Part shown: positions 27,413-36,418 of the stretch, piece after piece
Position numbering within the stretch: position 1 is the first letter of the stretch
Layout: each line of letters begins with the position of its first letter
DNA from: a virus
IMG/VR virus record: IMGVR_UViG_3300025671_000170
Coordinates: 1-39,596 of that record
Reading direction: 5' to 3' (one strand)
Length of the DNA: 39,596 nucleotides
Notes under the pieces: generated by a model
The model's input: the letters and a program-made list of their open reading frames with translations, nothing else
Told to the model about the DNA's origin: nothing
Database searches by the model: none
Position numbers and translations under genes: made by a program

Positions 27413-28115
27413 GCTTTTCATACTGCTCAACTCTTTCAAACCACTTATCTTCATACCTAGCTAACATCTGAGTATCCATTTTAAATTGTTGGTACTCTAC
27501 TTCCTTTGTACAAATACAAATGACACCTTGTAAGATAGGACCAAAGCTTTTTCTATGTGCTAGTGAATAAGCTGCTATCTGATAATAGTAGTCTTCAATC
27601 CATTCTTCCTTTTTTAATTTATTAGATTGTTTAAAGTCTATGATAGTTGGTTTATCATCAAACAATCCTACTAAGTCTGTTGAGCCTGCCCATCTATCTT
27701 CATAAGCTAAACTTACTTCGTTACCATATACTACTTTAAGTGGGCCTAGATTATTTACAATCTCGTGAGCCATCAATCTAGCTTGTGCACCTTCTTTAGA
27801 TAAATTTAAATAACCTACACCATTAATGTATTGTTCTAATACATAATGCATCTCTGTTCCTCTAAGTGCAGCTTTCTGTGTGATGTCTTGTGCTTCTTGA
27901 TAGCCTACTCGTTCTCTCCACTTATCTAGGGCCTGTCTTTTTTCTTTTGATTGTGTAGCTGATAGAATAGTTGTAACGGAAGGAATTTTCTTTTCACCTA
28001 CATTATAGGTTCGTGGGCCGTGGCCGTCGTTTCGTGTGTAATGCTTATAGTCGTATTTATTTTCTCTCTTAAGATCAGTAATGTAAAATTTGGTTTTATC
28101 TCTGATGAGTTTCAC
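27393..28115 (-). CDS. PD-(D/E)XK exonuclease (RecB/Cas4-like)
   Basis: In this 240-residue protein, RGTEMHYVLEQYING (about 86-100) is the acidic helix of motif I. RWAGSTDLVGLFDDKPTIIDFKQSNKLKK supplies the catalytic D and DxK (about 145-172), and YYYQIAAYSLAH the QxxxY motif. This set is typical of phage RecB-family exonucleases that process DNA ends for recombination and packaging. It starts with GTG at 28115 after AAGGA. It converges with the SNF2 gene and is transcribed as the last gene after the XhlA-like protein. Confidence 0.88.
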   Translation of the reverse strand: MKLIRDKTKFYITDLKRENKYDYKHYTRNDGHGPRTYNVGEKKIPSVTTILSATQSKEKRQALDKWRERVGYQEAQDITQKAALRGTEMHYVLEQYINGVGYLNLSKEGAQARLMAHEIVNNLGPLKVVYGNEVSLAYEDRWAGSTDLVGLFDDKPTIIDFKQSNKLKKEEWIEDYYYQIAAYSLAHRKSFGPILQGVICICTKEVEYQQFKMDTQMLARYEDKWFERVEQYEKLNQNNA

Positions 28116-28123
28116 AAATCCTT

Positions 28124-28339
28124 TTAGGACATTTTAAGGACTATTGCAACTATAACTCCAAGCATAGAAGTAATTAGAAAAGCTGTACTTGATATTAATA
28201 TTTTCTCAATTCGACTAATATCTTTTTGTAAATCTGTTATTTTTTTATTTGTTTCTTCTTGCATAATACGACAAAGCTTTTCGTGATCCGTGATTCGTTG
28301 ATGTGCTAGGACATCTTTATTAACTTTACTTCTTGGCAC
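28124..28339 (-). CDS. XhlA-like membrane protein (putative holin or anti-holin)
   Basis: This 71-residue protein has a charged coiled-coil first half (EETNKKITDLQKDISRIEKI, about 28-47) followed by one hydrophobic span (LISSTAFLITSMLGVIVAIVL). The order of helix, RIEKIL and membrane span is that of haemolysin XhlA-type phage proteins, which sit in the inner membrane and assist lysis. It starts at GTG 28339, preceded by GGAGG eight bases upstream, overlapping the ejection-protein gene. With the GTA-type holin it makes two candidate lysis membrane proteins, without a visible endolysin. Confidence 0.55.
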   Translation of the reverse strand: MPRSKVNKDVLAHQRITDHEKLCRIMQEETNKKITDLQKDISRIEKILISSTAFLITSMLGVIVAIVLKMS

Positions 28340-30938
28340 TTACGATACCTCCAAGTTTAAGTTGAGGCATTTGTTGCATGCTTTGTGCTGCAATAGCTTG
28401 ATCTAGATTACCACCGGCTAAAGCCATTCTAGCTTGCGGAGATATTGATCCTACATTAGATGGAGTAACATTTGGAAGTTGTCCTGTAGATCTTTGTGAT
28501 TGTTGAGCTGCCATTAATTGTTGTTGTGCTTCCTGTTGACTTAAATCTAAAGCTGGTGCATCAGCAGGTCTATCTTTTAGTAATGTTGTATTAACAGGTA
28601 TTTCTCCTTTGAATACTTGTTCTAGCATTGGTCTACTAGCTCTAACTTGATCCATAACCATTTTACCTTGATCAGGTCCTACAAAACCTTGACCTACTAA
28701 ATTAGATGTAAGCTGAGTCATATATCTTTCATATTGTCCAAAGTTTCTTGCATTAAGTTTAGCACCTTCAATTAATACTCTAGCAGCATTAGGACGTGTA
28801 AATAAATTAGCTAGAACTGCTGGTGCTATAAAGAAAGCTCCTGCAGAACCCATATCTATAGTTCCTGTACCTCCTAAAACAACAGGCACTAATTGTGTGA
28901 CAGCACCCGCTTGTTTTAATTGAATAAATACACTTCCACCTTTGTCACTAATTCCTGGTTTTGTAATTTTACCTTGAGCAAATTTAAGAGCTTTAACATA
29001 ATCTTTTAAGTTAGTCGCTTGTTCTTTGGTAATCAATCCTGCATCATCAATAAAAGATTGGTAGTCTTTTAAAAATTTACCTGCTTTATTTGAATTTAAA
29101 ATATTATATTGACCCGGCTGATCTTCAATTGCATTTAAAAAGTTTTTAAAAAACTGTCCTCTTAACCCTTGTTTAATTTCTTCAGCATTTTTAAATAAAG
29201 GAACCGCAGGGCCACCTGGCGTTATAGGTATTTTTTTATCAATTAAATTTAAAAAACGTTCAGTAGTACTTTTATTATTAGCTAGGACTATTGTTTTAAA
29301 TACTTTTTCTTGTCCTGTTGCTGAGCTCATAACTTTAGACATAAGCACGTCATCAAATACCTCGTCACCCATTTTACTAAAAGCAACTACTGTATTTCTT
29401 TGTCCATTTAAAATAGAAGGTAACTTAGCGTCTTCTAACATTCCAACCATTCTTTTTGTAAGCTCTGCTCTTATTCTAGACATTCTTGGATCTGCAGGAT
29501 TTAAAAAAAGTTGCATATCTCTATATAGTTTACTTAGTTGCATATAAGATATGTTATCACCTAAACTTAAAATTTCTCCTAAAAATCTTTCTAGTTTAGG
29601 ATCTCTAACAGTTGCTAAAGATTTTTCTAAATCAGCTATTGTTTCAGCAGCATAACTTTTTATAGAAGATACACCTTTTTCTGTTGTTTGCAATTGAGAA
29701 TTCCAAACTCTTGGTATTTTATTATTTAAATTAATTAAATATTTTTCAATTGGTTTTTTTGTTATAGGATCAATTAAATGTGTTTCAGCGTTTGTTGCTA
29801 ATTCACTCCACATACTTGTTTTAGAAGCATTATATAAATTTTGACTTTTACGCAAATGGTTTTGTATAACATTTCCAATAATATATCCGTTTGGATCTAT
29901 ACCTTCTTTAGATGAAGCTTTAATAATTGAATTGGCAAAAGTATTCATACCTTCTCCAAGTGTATTAGTTGCAAAGCCTTCTGCTTTAATAATAGGGCCA
30001 CCAAAAAATGATGATTTAACCATTCCTTGTGTAAAGTCGATAGCTCTTGATTCTACAGCTTGACCTGGAGTTATACGACCAAGAGGAACATCTTTAACTA
30101 AAAAGTCTGTACCTTGTCTTTCTTCTATTTCAGAAATTATTTTTTGAGCTTTTGTTGGATCTTTTAAAATACCAATTTGTTCTTTTGTTAAAGCTGTAGC
30201 TCCTGTTGCTTTTGAAAGTTCATCAATTTCTTTAGCTGTAAGTTGCCCAACATTTTTTATTTTTAATAATTCACCAAAGAATTTTTTTTCTCTATCTAAA
30301 ATATCTAAAGATCTTCTAGCACCATAAACTTCATTTACTTTTGCTTTTGTAAGTTTGTTGTATGTTTTACTTAAAGCACCAGCTAATCCAAATCCTGCTA
30401 ATTCTCCAAAACCTCCTTGTAATGCACCTCTTGTTACTTCCCTTACAATATCTTCTTTAGGATCAAAAGCTTGAGCTAATGCTGCACCTGTACCACCCCC
30501 AACAGCCGCTCCCGCCGTTCCTGCTCCAATCTTACTTACTGTATTTGCAGAAATGTTTAACAGAGGTCTAGCCATTCTAGCTACTCTTGCAGCTAAACCT
30601 GCTGAGGCAGCTAAAGAAGTACCTCCTGTAACCGGTGCTAAAGCAGCTCCTGCTATACCTCCAACAATAGACAAAGCTACTTCTGCAACTATTCTTTTAA
30701 AAGATGGACTATTTAAAAATCCTTCTGTGTCTTTATTATACTTTCCTTTTTTTGATTCTGATAAAATTTCTTCAGGAGTTAAAGATAAAATACCCTGTTC
30801 ATCAAAAGCTTGATTACCTGTTAAACCTGATTTAGCTTCTCTAAAATCTAAATAAGAATCAATGGCTACTTGTTCTGAAGGAGTTGGTGTGTCTCCTTTA
30901 ATTTTAAATTTTTGTCCATGTAAAACTATTTCACCCAT
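28326..30938 (-). CDS. Large internal virion / DNA ejection protein candidate, 870 aa
   Basis: Residues about 85-160 are Ala/Gly-rich hydrophobic helices with glycine zippers (ALSIVGGIAGAALAPVTGG, GAGTAGAAVGGGTGAALAQ), able to insert in a membrane. The rest is long helical sequence with no catalytic motif, ending in a Gln-rich, Pro-containing tail. This is the character of podovirus internal core/ejection proteins that leave the virion before the DNA and form a channel through the host envelope. It is the last and largest of four such genes in a row, joined by TAATG overlaps. Confidence 0.65.
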   Translation of the reverse strand: MGEIVLHGQKFKIKGDTPTPSEQVAIDSYLDFREAKSGLTGNQAFDEQGILSLTPEEILSESKKGKYNKDTEGFLNSPSFKRIVAEVALSIVGGIAGAALAPVTGGTSLAASAGLAARVARMARPLLNISANTVSKIGAGTAGAAVGGGTGAALAQAFDPKEDIVREVTRGALQGGFGELAGFGLAGALSKTYNKLTKAKVNEVYGARRSLDILDREKKFFGELLKIKNVGQLTAKEIDELSKATGATALTKEQIGILKDPTKAQKIISEIEERQGTDFLVKDVPLGRITPGQAVESRAIDFTQGMVKSSFFGGPIIKAEGFATNTLGEGMNTFANSIIKASSKEGIDPNGYIIGNVIQNHLRKSQNLYNASKTSMWSELATNAETHLIDPITKKPIEKYLINLNNKIPRVWNSQLQTTEKGVSSIKSYAAETIADLEKSLATVRDPKLERFLGEILSLGDNISYMQLSKLYRDMQLFLNPADPRMSRIRAELTKRMVGMLEDAKLPSILNGQRNTVVAFSKMGDEVFDDVLMSKVMSSATGQEKVFKTIVLANNKSTTERFLNLIDKKIPITPGGPAVPLFKNAEEIKQGLRGQFFKNFLNAIEDQPGQYNILNSNKAGKFLKDYQSFIDDAGLITKEQATNLKDYVKALKFAQGKITKPGISDKGGSVFIQLKQAGAVTQLVPVVLGGTGTIDMGSAGAFFIAPAVLANLFTRPNAARVLIEGAKLNARNFGQYERYMTQLTSNLVGQGFVGPDQGKMVMDQVRASRPMLEQVFKGEIPVNTTLLKDRPADAPALDLSQQEAQQQLMAAQQSQRSTGQLPNVTPSNVGSISPQARMALAGGNLDQAIAAQSMQQMPQLKLGGIVSAKK

Positions 30939-31807
30939 TAATTTCCTGTCACGTCTATGACATCTCCTTCTTTTTTAAGAGTTACAACTTTTGATAAATC
31001 AACATCTAAAAACTGATCAGAAGCTCCTGTTTGCTCCATTGAGTTCATAGCTTGATCCAAAGTTATATTATTTCCTTGAGCTATTTGTTCAGCTGCTTTA
31101 AAATAATTACCTAATGTTTCTAGTTTAGCTTCAAATGTTACTTCTGTATCTCCTAATTGAGGAATCATTTTTTGAATACGTTTTGCTTCTTGTTCAGATA
31201 CAGCAGCTCCTGATATCGCTTGTGATATGAAACTTGTAGCTTGTTGAATACTAGCTTTTAGTTTTCCGTATTGTTTAGAATATTCAGAAGTTCCTGCTCT
31301 TCCTAAAACAGCTCTTATTCTATTAACATCAAGACCTAATGGACCTACAGGTTTGCCTAAAGTATAATATCCTTTTTCAATATTACCAATAATACTTTGT
31401 ACTCTTCTTGCAGCTTGTGTTTGTTTTACTTCTTCAGCACTTGGTGCTTGTACAACTTTAATTCCTTCAGGCCCTACTTGAGCAACAGTACCTTCAGTTA
31501 GACCTGCAGCTTTTACTTCAGCAGGAGTTAGTAATCTCATTGCTTGTGATGGTTTTGATTTTTCAATTGCCATTATAGTAGCAGGTAATTGTTCCACACC
31601 TTTTCCAAAAGCTTCTAATAAAGACGATAGTCTAGTTTGTCCTTTAGCTTGTCTAGCTTGTAATAATGGTGCTGCAAAGGTTGCAGCATAAATAGCTTTC
31701 TCTCTAGGTGTTAAAGAAGCTATACCACCTTCTTGATATTTCTTTACAGGAAGGTGTGATTGAAAATATTTTTGTCTAAATAACTTTCTAGTTAATACTT
31801 TATCCAT
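30938..31807 (-). CDS. Internal virion / ejection protein candidate, 289 aa
   Basis: The basic start (MDKVLTRKLFRQKYFQS) precedes ASLTPREKAIYAATFAAPLLQARQ and a helical C-terminal half with KLKASIQQATSFISQAISGA (about 180-200). It ends in an acidic segment. It contains no enzymatic motif. The composition and position between two similar genes suggest a virion-internal role. It shares one base with the 870-residue gene and is separated by one base from the Gln/Ala-rich gene upstream. Confidence 0.55.
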   Translation of the reverse strand: MDKVLTRKLFRQKYFQSHLPVKKYQEGGIASLTPREKAIYAATFAAPLLQARQAKGQTRLSSLLEAFGKGVEQLPATIMAIEKSKPSQAMRLLTPAEVKAAGLTEGTVAQVGPEGIKVVQAPSAEEVKQTQAARRVQSIIGNIEKGYYTLGKPVGPLGLDVNRIRAVLGRAGTSEYSKQYGKLKASIQQATSFISQAISGAAVSEQEAKRIQKMIPQLGDTEVTFEAKLETLGNYFKAAEQIAQGNNITLDQAMNSMEQTGASDQFLDVDLSKVVTLKKEGDVIDVTGN

Positions 31808-31808
31808 C

Positions 31809-32660
31809 TTAAGTACCTGCCGGTCTAGTCATTTGATAAGCAGAGTAAGCACCTAAGCCTGTTCCCAAAGCTTGAGCTAACGGATTAGTTCCGGGAGCCG
31901 TGGATGCTGTAATCGTACTTTGAGTTGTTGGTAAATTTGTCATAATACCTTTTAAGAATTCTATTCTTTGATAAGGTTCGTATTGAGCTTGCAACTGACT
32001 TTGTCTTGCAGCTTCTAATCCTGCTTGGCCAATTTGTCTTTGTACTCCACCAATACCCATTAGAGTATTAAGATCTTGTACTCTCATAGCTTGTTGTTGA
32101 CCACCAAGAGCACCTAATAATTGTCCTGCCTGTAATCCTAATTGTTGCTGTTGTGTTGCAGCTTGTAGTGCTGTATTAAATCCTGTTTGTTGTGCTAAAC
32201 CTATTTGGCTTAATCTTGCTCTTTCTAATTCTCCTTGAGCAACGCCTTGTCTGCCACCACCAAATGCACCTGCTCCAATAGCTTGTGCCGCTAGGTTTTG
32301 TTGTCCTAGTGCTGCTTGCCTATTAATCTCTTGAGTTACATATTGTTGATATGGATTAAAGAATTGAGAAATTTGTGGCCCTTGTTGTGCAGCTTGAATA
32401 GCACTAATACCACCCGCTACTGTAGGTGCACCAACACCAATTTGTCCTGCTTGTTGAAATGCTTGTTGTTCTAATGCTGTTGCAGGTGCAACTTGTATGC
32501 TTGGTAAAGATACAGGTGCTGCAGCTAGTTTAGCAGCTTGATCATATAGGGATAGCTTACGTGCTTCTACTTCAGGTGCCTCTCTTTGAGTCACCATCTG
32601 TGATCCCGATTCTGTTGGAGCTGGCGCTCCGCCACCTCCGCCACCAAATATAAAACTCAT
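31809..32660 (-). CDS. Gln/Ala-rich internal virion protein candidate, 283 aa
   Basis: It starts MSFIFGGGGGGAPAPTESG and then is strongly Gln/Ala/Gly-rich (QQAGQIGVGAPTVAGG, QFFNPYQQYVTQEINRQAA, GAFGGGRQGVAQGELERARL). The NPYQQYV followed by a QEI helix is a pattern that recurs in marine podovirus genes next to ejection proteins. It is predicted helical and low complexity, with no catalytic motif. The start overlaps the GNAT-like gene by 4 bases (ATGA). It is probably packaged inside the capsid or at the neck. Confidence 0.6.
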   Translation of the reverse strand: MSFIFGGGGGGAPAPTESGSQMVTQREAPEVEARKLSLYDQAAKLAAAPVSLPSIQVAPATALEQQAFQQAGQIGVGAPTVAGGISAIQAAQQGPQISQFFNPYQQYVTQEINRQAALGQQNLAAQAIGAGAFGGGRQGVAQGELERARLSQIGLAQQTGFNTALQAATQQQQLGLQAGQLLGALGGQQQAMRVQDLNTLMGIGGVQRQIGQAGLEAARQSQLQAQYEPYQRIEFLKGIMTNLPTTQSTITASTAPGTNPLAQALGTGLGAYSAYQMTRPAGT

Positions 32661-33118
32661 TTAATCTCCTTTGTATATAAATATCTTCTTGTTTTCCAAC
32701 CCTTACCGTTCAAAAATCTTTCCCAACCTTTTCGCGCAAAGACAGCAATTCGTTTACAATCTTCTTGCACAGCAAGGTGTTCTATCATTGCTGCAGCTTC
32801 GTCTTGCCACAGTTCTCTTTGTTCACCTTTCAACAGGACGACTTCGACCTGTTTAAACTTTGGTAGTACCATAATCCTTGTTACGAATACTCCAAATACT
32901 TTATGTTTAAGTCCGTCATCTGAACCAAACATCATAAACAATTGTAAAGAACCATCTTTACAAAAATCTTTAAACTCTTCAACCGTTACCCAATCATCGT
33001 CATATCTAATCCCTTCTCTAACCATAAAATCAACTAGGGACCAATAACGATCAACTTCTTTAGGGTCGATCTTTAGGACATTTACTTCCTTTTTAATCTC
33101 AATCGGCTTTGCTCGCAT
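32657..33118 (-). CDS. GNAT-fold, T7 gp13-like internal virion protein candidate
   Basis: In this 153-residue protein, VFGVFVTRIMVLPKFKQVEVVLLKGE (about 75-100), AAAMIEHLAVQEDCKRIAVFARKGWERFLNGKGW (about 110-143) and YLYTKEI match the strand-helix-strand end of GNAT acetyltransferases, with the common phage ending in GRKGW. T7 gp13, an internal protein with this fold, is of similar size and occupies the same position before large ejection proteins. An acetyl-CoA site is not obvious, so an enzymatic role is uncertain. It overlaps the upstream gene by 20 bases. Confidence 0.6.
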   Translation of the reverse strand: MRAKPIEIKKEVNVLKIDPKEVDRYWSLVDFMVREGIRYDDDWVTVEEFKDFCKDGSLQLFMMFGSDDGLKHKVFGVFVTRIMVLPKFKQVEVVLLKGEQRELWQDEAAAMIEHLAVQEDCKRIAVFARKGWERFLNGKGWKTRRYLYTKEIK

Positions 33119-34022
33119 TTACTAAATCAAAAATTCTTTTAAACTTCTTTTGTTGATCGTAGAAAAAGTTAGCACCTTTGCTTCTCATATCCTTCATATC
33201 TCTTGGTGATGCACCGGATAAAATACCTGCACCTAATACTGCGTCTGCTCTTGATACAAATTCTCCATCTGCTAATTGAGCAAGCATAGTGTCTTCATCT
33301 TTATCACCATTACCTGATCCGTCTTCTACATAACCTGATGCTCTTCTGTAATTATTGTAGTCGTGTTCATTATGAGTCATCTTAGATGGTAAGTAATTTA
33401 TACCACCTTCATTAAATTTTTTAATCTCGGCTAAGCCACCTTGATTATAAGTATATATAGATTGTGGTGCATAAGCTGTAATACCACCTGAATAGTTTAC
33501 AGGTTGAAAAGCACCTTCTAGTTTAGCTGATTGTTCTGCGTATGCTTTTTTATAATCTTCTTCTGTGAAAGTTGGTTTTGGAGCTTCTTCTTCTCCACCA
33601 AATAAACTTTCTGCTATTGGTAATGCAGTAGTAGCTAATAATAATTTTTCTCCACCACCTAATCCCATAAAACCTGAACCTTTCATAGCAGCCGCAGCTT
33701 CTTGGCCTGTTAGTCCTGCAACCTTAGCTTGTTCTGCAGTTAAACCTTTTTTACCAATTAGTCTTTGAAATAAATTTTGTTTTTCTGGAGTAGGTGTAGC
33801 TGCTGCTTCTGTTGCACCAAATCCTAATGAGCTAAAGGCAGGTTTACTAAACATACTAGTAGCACCTTGACTAAAAGAACCTAGTTTTCCTGCAGCACCT
33901 AAAGCCCCAATGCCATAGGAAGCACCCCCAACTAATGCAGCTGATTGTAAGGCTGTTCTAGTAGATTTTCCTCGTAGTTTCTGTACGCCAAATGTGGCTA
34001 ATGCTAAAGTAAATGGATCCAT
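33099..34022 (-). CDS. Structural protein candidate, 307 aa
   Basis: It has a hydrophobic N-terminal part (MDPFTLALATFGVQKLRG, then ALVGGASYGIGALGAAGK), a Gly/Ala-rich middle and the C-terminal motif DTMLAQLADGEFVSRADAVLG (about 238-258), followed by DMRSKGANFFYDQQKKFKRI. The LADGEFV.RADAV motif is common in virion-associated proteins of marine phages, often near tape-measure or internal proteins. It heads the ejection-type gene run. A role in the neck or internal core is inferred. Confidence 0.6.
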   Translation of the reverse strand: MDPFTLALATFGVQKLRGKSTRTALQSAALVGGASYGIGALGAAGKLGSFSQGATSMFSKPAFSSLGFGATEAAATPTPEKQNLFQRLIGKKGLTAEQAKVAGLTGQEAAAAMKGSGFMGLGGGEKLLLATTALPIAESLFGGEEEAPKPTFTEEDYKKAYAEQSAKLEGAFQPVNYSGGITAYAPQSIYTYNQGGLAEIKKFNEGGINYLPSKMTHNEHDYNNYRRASGYVEDGSGNGDKDEDTMLAQLADGEFVSRADAVLGAGILSGASPRDMKDMRSKGANFFYDQQKKFKRIFDLVNASKAD

Positions 34023-34037
34023 AATATTACTTTTATG

Positions 34038-34877
34038 TTATTTAGTAATATTATCATTACTAGGTACTTCAATCAACTCGTTCAAGAACTTTCCTACATA
34101 AGCATGTTCTCCTACATGCATTATTTGTTGATTGATTAAAGCGTGGCATTTACCCCCTATATCTTTCCATAGCTTACAGAAGGCAAAATCTTCTCCTAAA
34201 TAAGTCTTAGTTTTAGGATCGTGAAGCGTGTCAAAGAAATTCCAAAACTCAGGTTTTTCCTCTATCTTACCATTAATTACGGTACCTTGTTTTATAATCT
34301 TTTCAGGGTATGCTTTTTTAAGTTTATCAAACACGTGCTTTTTAATTAGCATACATCCAGTTGGGGAATGCGTTACCTCAATGACATTATCTTTACACTT
34401 AATGTCTTGACTGTCCTCAACTTTCATAGGGTATTGATTACCAAATTGTTTAAATACTTCTACATCTTCATTATTAGTTTCTTTAAACTTTCTTATCATC
34501 TTTTCCCAATTTATTGTCTTAAGTGGATAAGGTATTGATATGACATCTTTATCTTTAGCTACCATCTCATATATAGATTCAGCTTCAAAACCTATGTCAC
34601 TATCTATAAATAATAAATGAGTTGCATCATCAGTTTGTAAGAATTGAGAAACACATAAGTTTCTACCTTGTGTTACTAAACTAGATTTCATAAGTTGAAA
34701 AGTAATTTTATGTTTTTTCTTAAAAGCTAATTTTTGTAATTCTAATAAACTTTGAGCTGTATGAATTGACATTTCTGAATGTACAGGCATTCCTATAAAC
34801 AAATGACAGTCAGATTTAAACTCTATGATAGTATCTTCTTTTTTATTAAACCAAATAGGTTTACTTGGATCTTGCAT
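34038..34877 (-). CDS. Glycosyltransferase, GT-A fold
   Basis: This 279-residue protein has CHLFIGMPVHSEMSIHTAQSL at about 24-44 and then TQGRNLCVSQFL, followed by HLLFIDSDIGFEAE (DSD at 92-94, metal and sugar-nucleotide binding). Later it has SIPYPLKTINW and HSPTGCMLIKK, and a final GEDFAFCKLWKDIGG, all typical of phage GT-A glycosyltransferases. Its start overlaps the next glycosyltransferase by 17 bases, so the two act together, probably adding sugars to a virion or host-surface target. It sits inside the virion gene block. Confidence 0.85.
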   Translation of the reverse strand: MQDPSKPIWFNKKEDTIIEFKSDCHLFIGMPVHSEMSIHTAQSLLELQKLAFKKKHKITFQLMKSSLVTQGRNLCVSQFLQTDDATHLLFIDSDIGFEAESIYEMVAKDKDVISIPYPLKTINWEKMIRKFKETNNEDVEVFKQFGNQYPMKVEDSQDIKCKDNVIEVTHSPTGCMLIKKHVFDKLKKAYPEKIIKQGTVINGKIEEKPEFWNFFDTLHDPKTKTYLGEDFAFCKLWKDIGGKCHALINQQIMHVGEHAYVGKFLNELIEVPSNDNITK

Positions 34878-35793
34878 TTAAAATACCTTTTAAAAAATTT
34901 TCCCAATTATATGCTATTTTATCCCAACTATAAAAATGATTAAAATACTTTTGTTGAAACTTTAAATGATCAATGCATCCATCTTGGCTTAATTGTTCAG
35001 GTATGGCATCAATAGCATAAGCAAACTGTTTGCATAATATCTTATAGTCTTTTTCAAATGGAACATAAACAGGAAACTCAGCACAAGTTTCAAACAAAGC
35101 ACCTAGATCAGTAACAATTGTATATAGGCCCACAGCCATTGATTCTAAAGCAGATGTACAAAACGTTTCTTCCCATATGGAAGGAAATACAAACGCATCA
35201 TATTCGTGTAAATGCTCTAGTATATAAGAATGTGGTTTATAGCCAATGTAGTTAACATTAGGTAATTCTTCAGCTTGTTTATATAAATCTTTATATTGAT
35301 CATCGTGCATCTTTTTAAAATCATCACCATATATTTGAGTGCTAGAGTAAACATCTAATTCAATGTTTTTATTTTTAACTAACTGCATTGCTCCAAGTAA
35401 TACATTTAATCCTCTCCAAGGCGTAGGATGAAATATTAATTTTATTTTCTCTGATTTCTTTTCAAATGTTTTTAAAGTTAGTTTAGGTATACCGTTTTTA
35501 ATTACTGTGCATTTTTCAGTTGGTATATCAAAAGCCATTCTAAACTTTTCATAATTCCAATGGCTATTAAAAACATAATAATCGTACTTTTTGTGGTTAT
35601 CTTTATTTTTAAACCAAGGTGCTAAATTAGGTTGATCGTATGAATTTTTTTGCCAAAGTATATTTATTTTATATTGGCTAAGAGGTATCTTTTCAGGAAC
35701 ACTAGTACAAATCCTAAACTTATTTAAAAGATCTTTATCTAGATGTTTTTCTAAAAATTCGTGTTGAATTTCTGTTCCACCTTTAGGACTCAT
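34861..35793 (-). CDS. Glycosyltransferase, GT-B fold (GT4-like)
   Basis: This 310-residue protein has the N-terminal KGGTEIQHEFLEKHL (donor/acceptor loop), FNSHWNYEKFRMAF, VIKNGIPKLTL, and FHPTPWRGLNVLLGAM. It then has YDAFVFPSIWEETFCTSALE followed by SMAVGLYTIVTDLGA, the E-x7-E region of GT4 enzymes. The real start is taken as ATG 35793 with GGAG eight bases upstream; a TTG further up at 35805 is less likely. Together with the GT-A neighbour it forms a two-gene sugar-transfer pair. Confidence 0.9.
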   Translation of the reverse strand: MSPKGGTEIQHEFLEKHLDKDLLNKFRICTSVPEKIPLSQYKINILWQKNSYDQPNLAPWFKNKDNHKKYDYYVFNSHWNYEKFRMAFDIPTEKCTVIKNGIPKLTLKTFEKKSEKIKLIFHPTPWRGLNVLLGAMQLVKNKNIELDVYSSTQIYGDDFKKMHDDQYKDLYKQAEELPNVNYIGYKPHSYILEHLHEYDAFVFPSIWEETFCTSALESMAVGLYTIVTDLGALFETCAEFPVYVPFEKDYKILCKQFAYAIDAIPEQLSQDGCIDHLKFQQKYFNHFYSWDKIAYNWENFLKGILNARSK

Positions 35794-35953
35794 TAGTGTC
35801 TCCAAATAAATCTAAGTTTGGAACATGCACCTCAACATCTGTTGCTAAATCTTCTTCTTTACACTCTCTAAGAAATTCTTTTTTAGTTTTGTATTTTTTA
35901 CCTGTAGATTTACTACGATAAATTGTAACTGTATCACATTGTATTTTTTGCAT
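35783..35953 (-). CDS. Small protein, 56 aa
   Basis: The sequence MQKIQCDTVTIYRSKSTGKK followed by YKTKKEFLRECKEEDLATD and an acidic end is protein-like. The ATG at 35953 shares a base with the upstream stop, and its end overlaps the GT-B start by 11 bases. There is no family match. Confidence 0.6.
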   Translation of the reverse strand: MQKIQCDTVTIYRSKSTGKKYKTKKEFLRECKEEDLATDVEVHVPNLDLFGDTNES

Positions 35954-36087
35954 TATCTACCTTGACCTCTGTATGATTTACGCTTGCTAATTCTTTTATT
36001 ATATTTTTTAGAATGACGCAAGGGTCTTTTCTTAGGGGTTTCTTTAAAAAAAGTTATTGTACCTATGGCACCTTTTTTCTTAGCCAT
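35953..36087 (-). CDS. Very basic mini-protein, 44 aa
   Basis: The sequence starts MAKKKGAIGTITFFKETPKK, then RPLRHSKKYNKRISKRKSYR, with about 19 Lys or Arg. It overlaps both neighbours by a few bases. It may bind DNA inside the virion. No family is recognised. Confidence 0.55.
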   Translation of the reverse strand: MAKKKGAIGTITFFKETPKKRPLRHSKKYNKRISKRKSYRGQGR

Positions 36088-36418
36088 TCTGATCGTCTCT
36101 GCTAATTTCTAATATTGAAACTACAGCTGTTATAGCACTTGTAGTAGAGGTTTCCATTTTTAATACATCGCTTTCTTCAAGAACTATTGGTCCTTTGGCT
36201 ACGTTACATATCGTTGGTCCTGTTATAGAAGCGTATGCGATTTGTATTGTTGAAGTAGTTGAACTGTCAGTAATACTTGTTTTAAATATTTTAGAACCAC
36301 CCTCATTAGTAACCTGTATGTTTTGTATAATAGCTCTAGCATTACTAGGTGCTGTATACACCGAAGTTACTGAAGTAGTCGTTGGAGCGTAAAACGCATT
36401 TTTATAATAGTTTGCCAT
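36080..36418 (-). CDS. Small beta-rich structural protein, 112 aa
   Basis: ANYYKNAFYAPTTTSVTSVY is followed by alternating strands (ARAIIQNIQVTNEGGSKIF, VLKMETSTTSAITAVVSILE). This pattern is typical of small phage virion proteins, such as tail-fibre or decoration proteins. The start shares one base with the stop of the 257-residue gene. It is likely part of the tail or capsid surface. Confidence 0.65.
   Translation of the reverse strand: MANYYKNAFYAPTTTSVTSVYTAPSNARAIIQNIQVTNEGGSKIFKTSITDSSTTSTIQIAYASITGPTICNVAKGPIVLEESDVLKMETSTTSAITAVVSILEISRDDQNG

Noticed and set aside
33099-34022. Major capsid protein
   Set aside because: Hydrophobic Gly/Ala-rich N-terminus and LADGEF motif do not fit the HK97 capsid pattern.
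35794-35805. TTG start adding four residues to the GT-B gene
   Set aside because: The ATG at 35793 has the SD at proper distance; the TTG does not.
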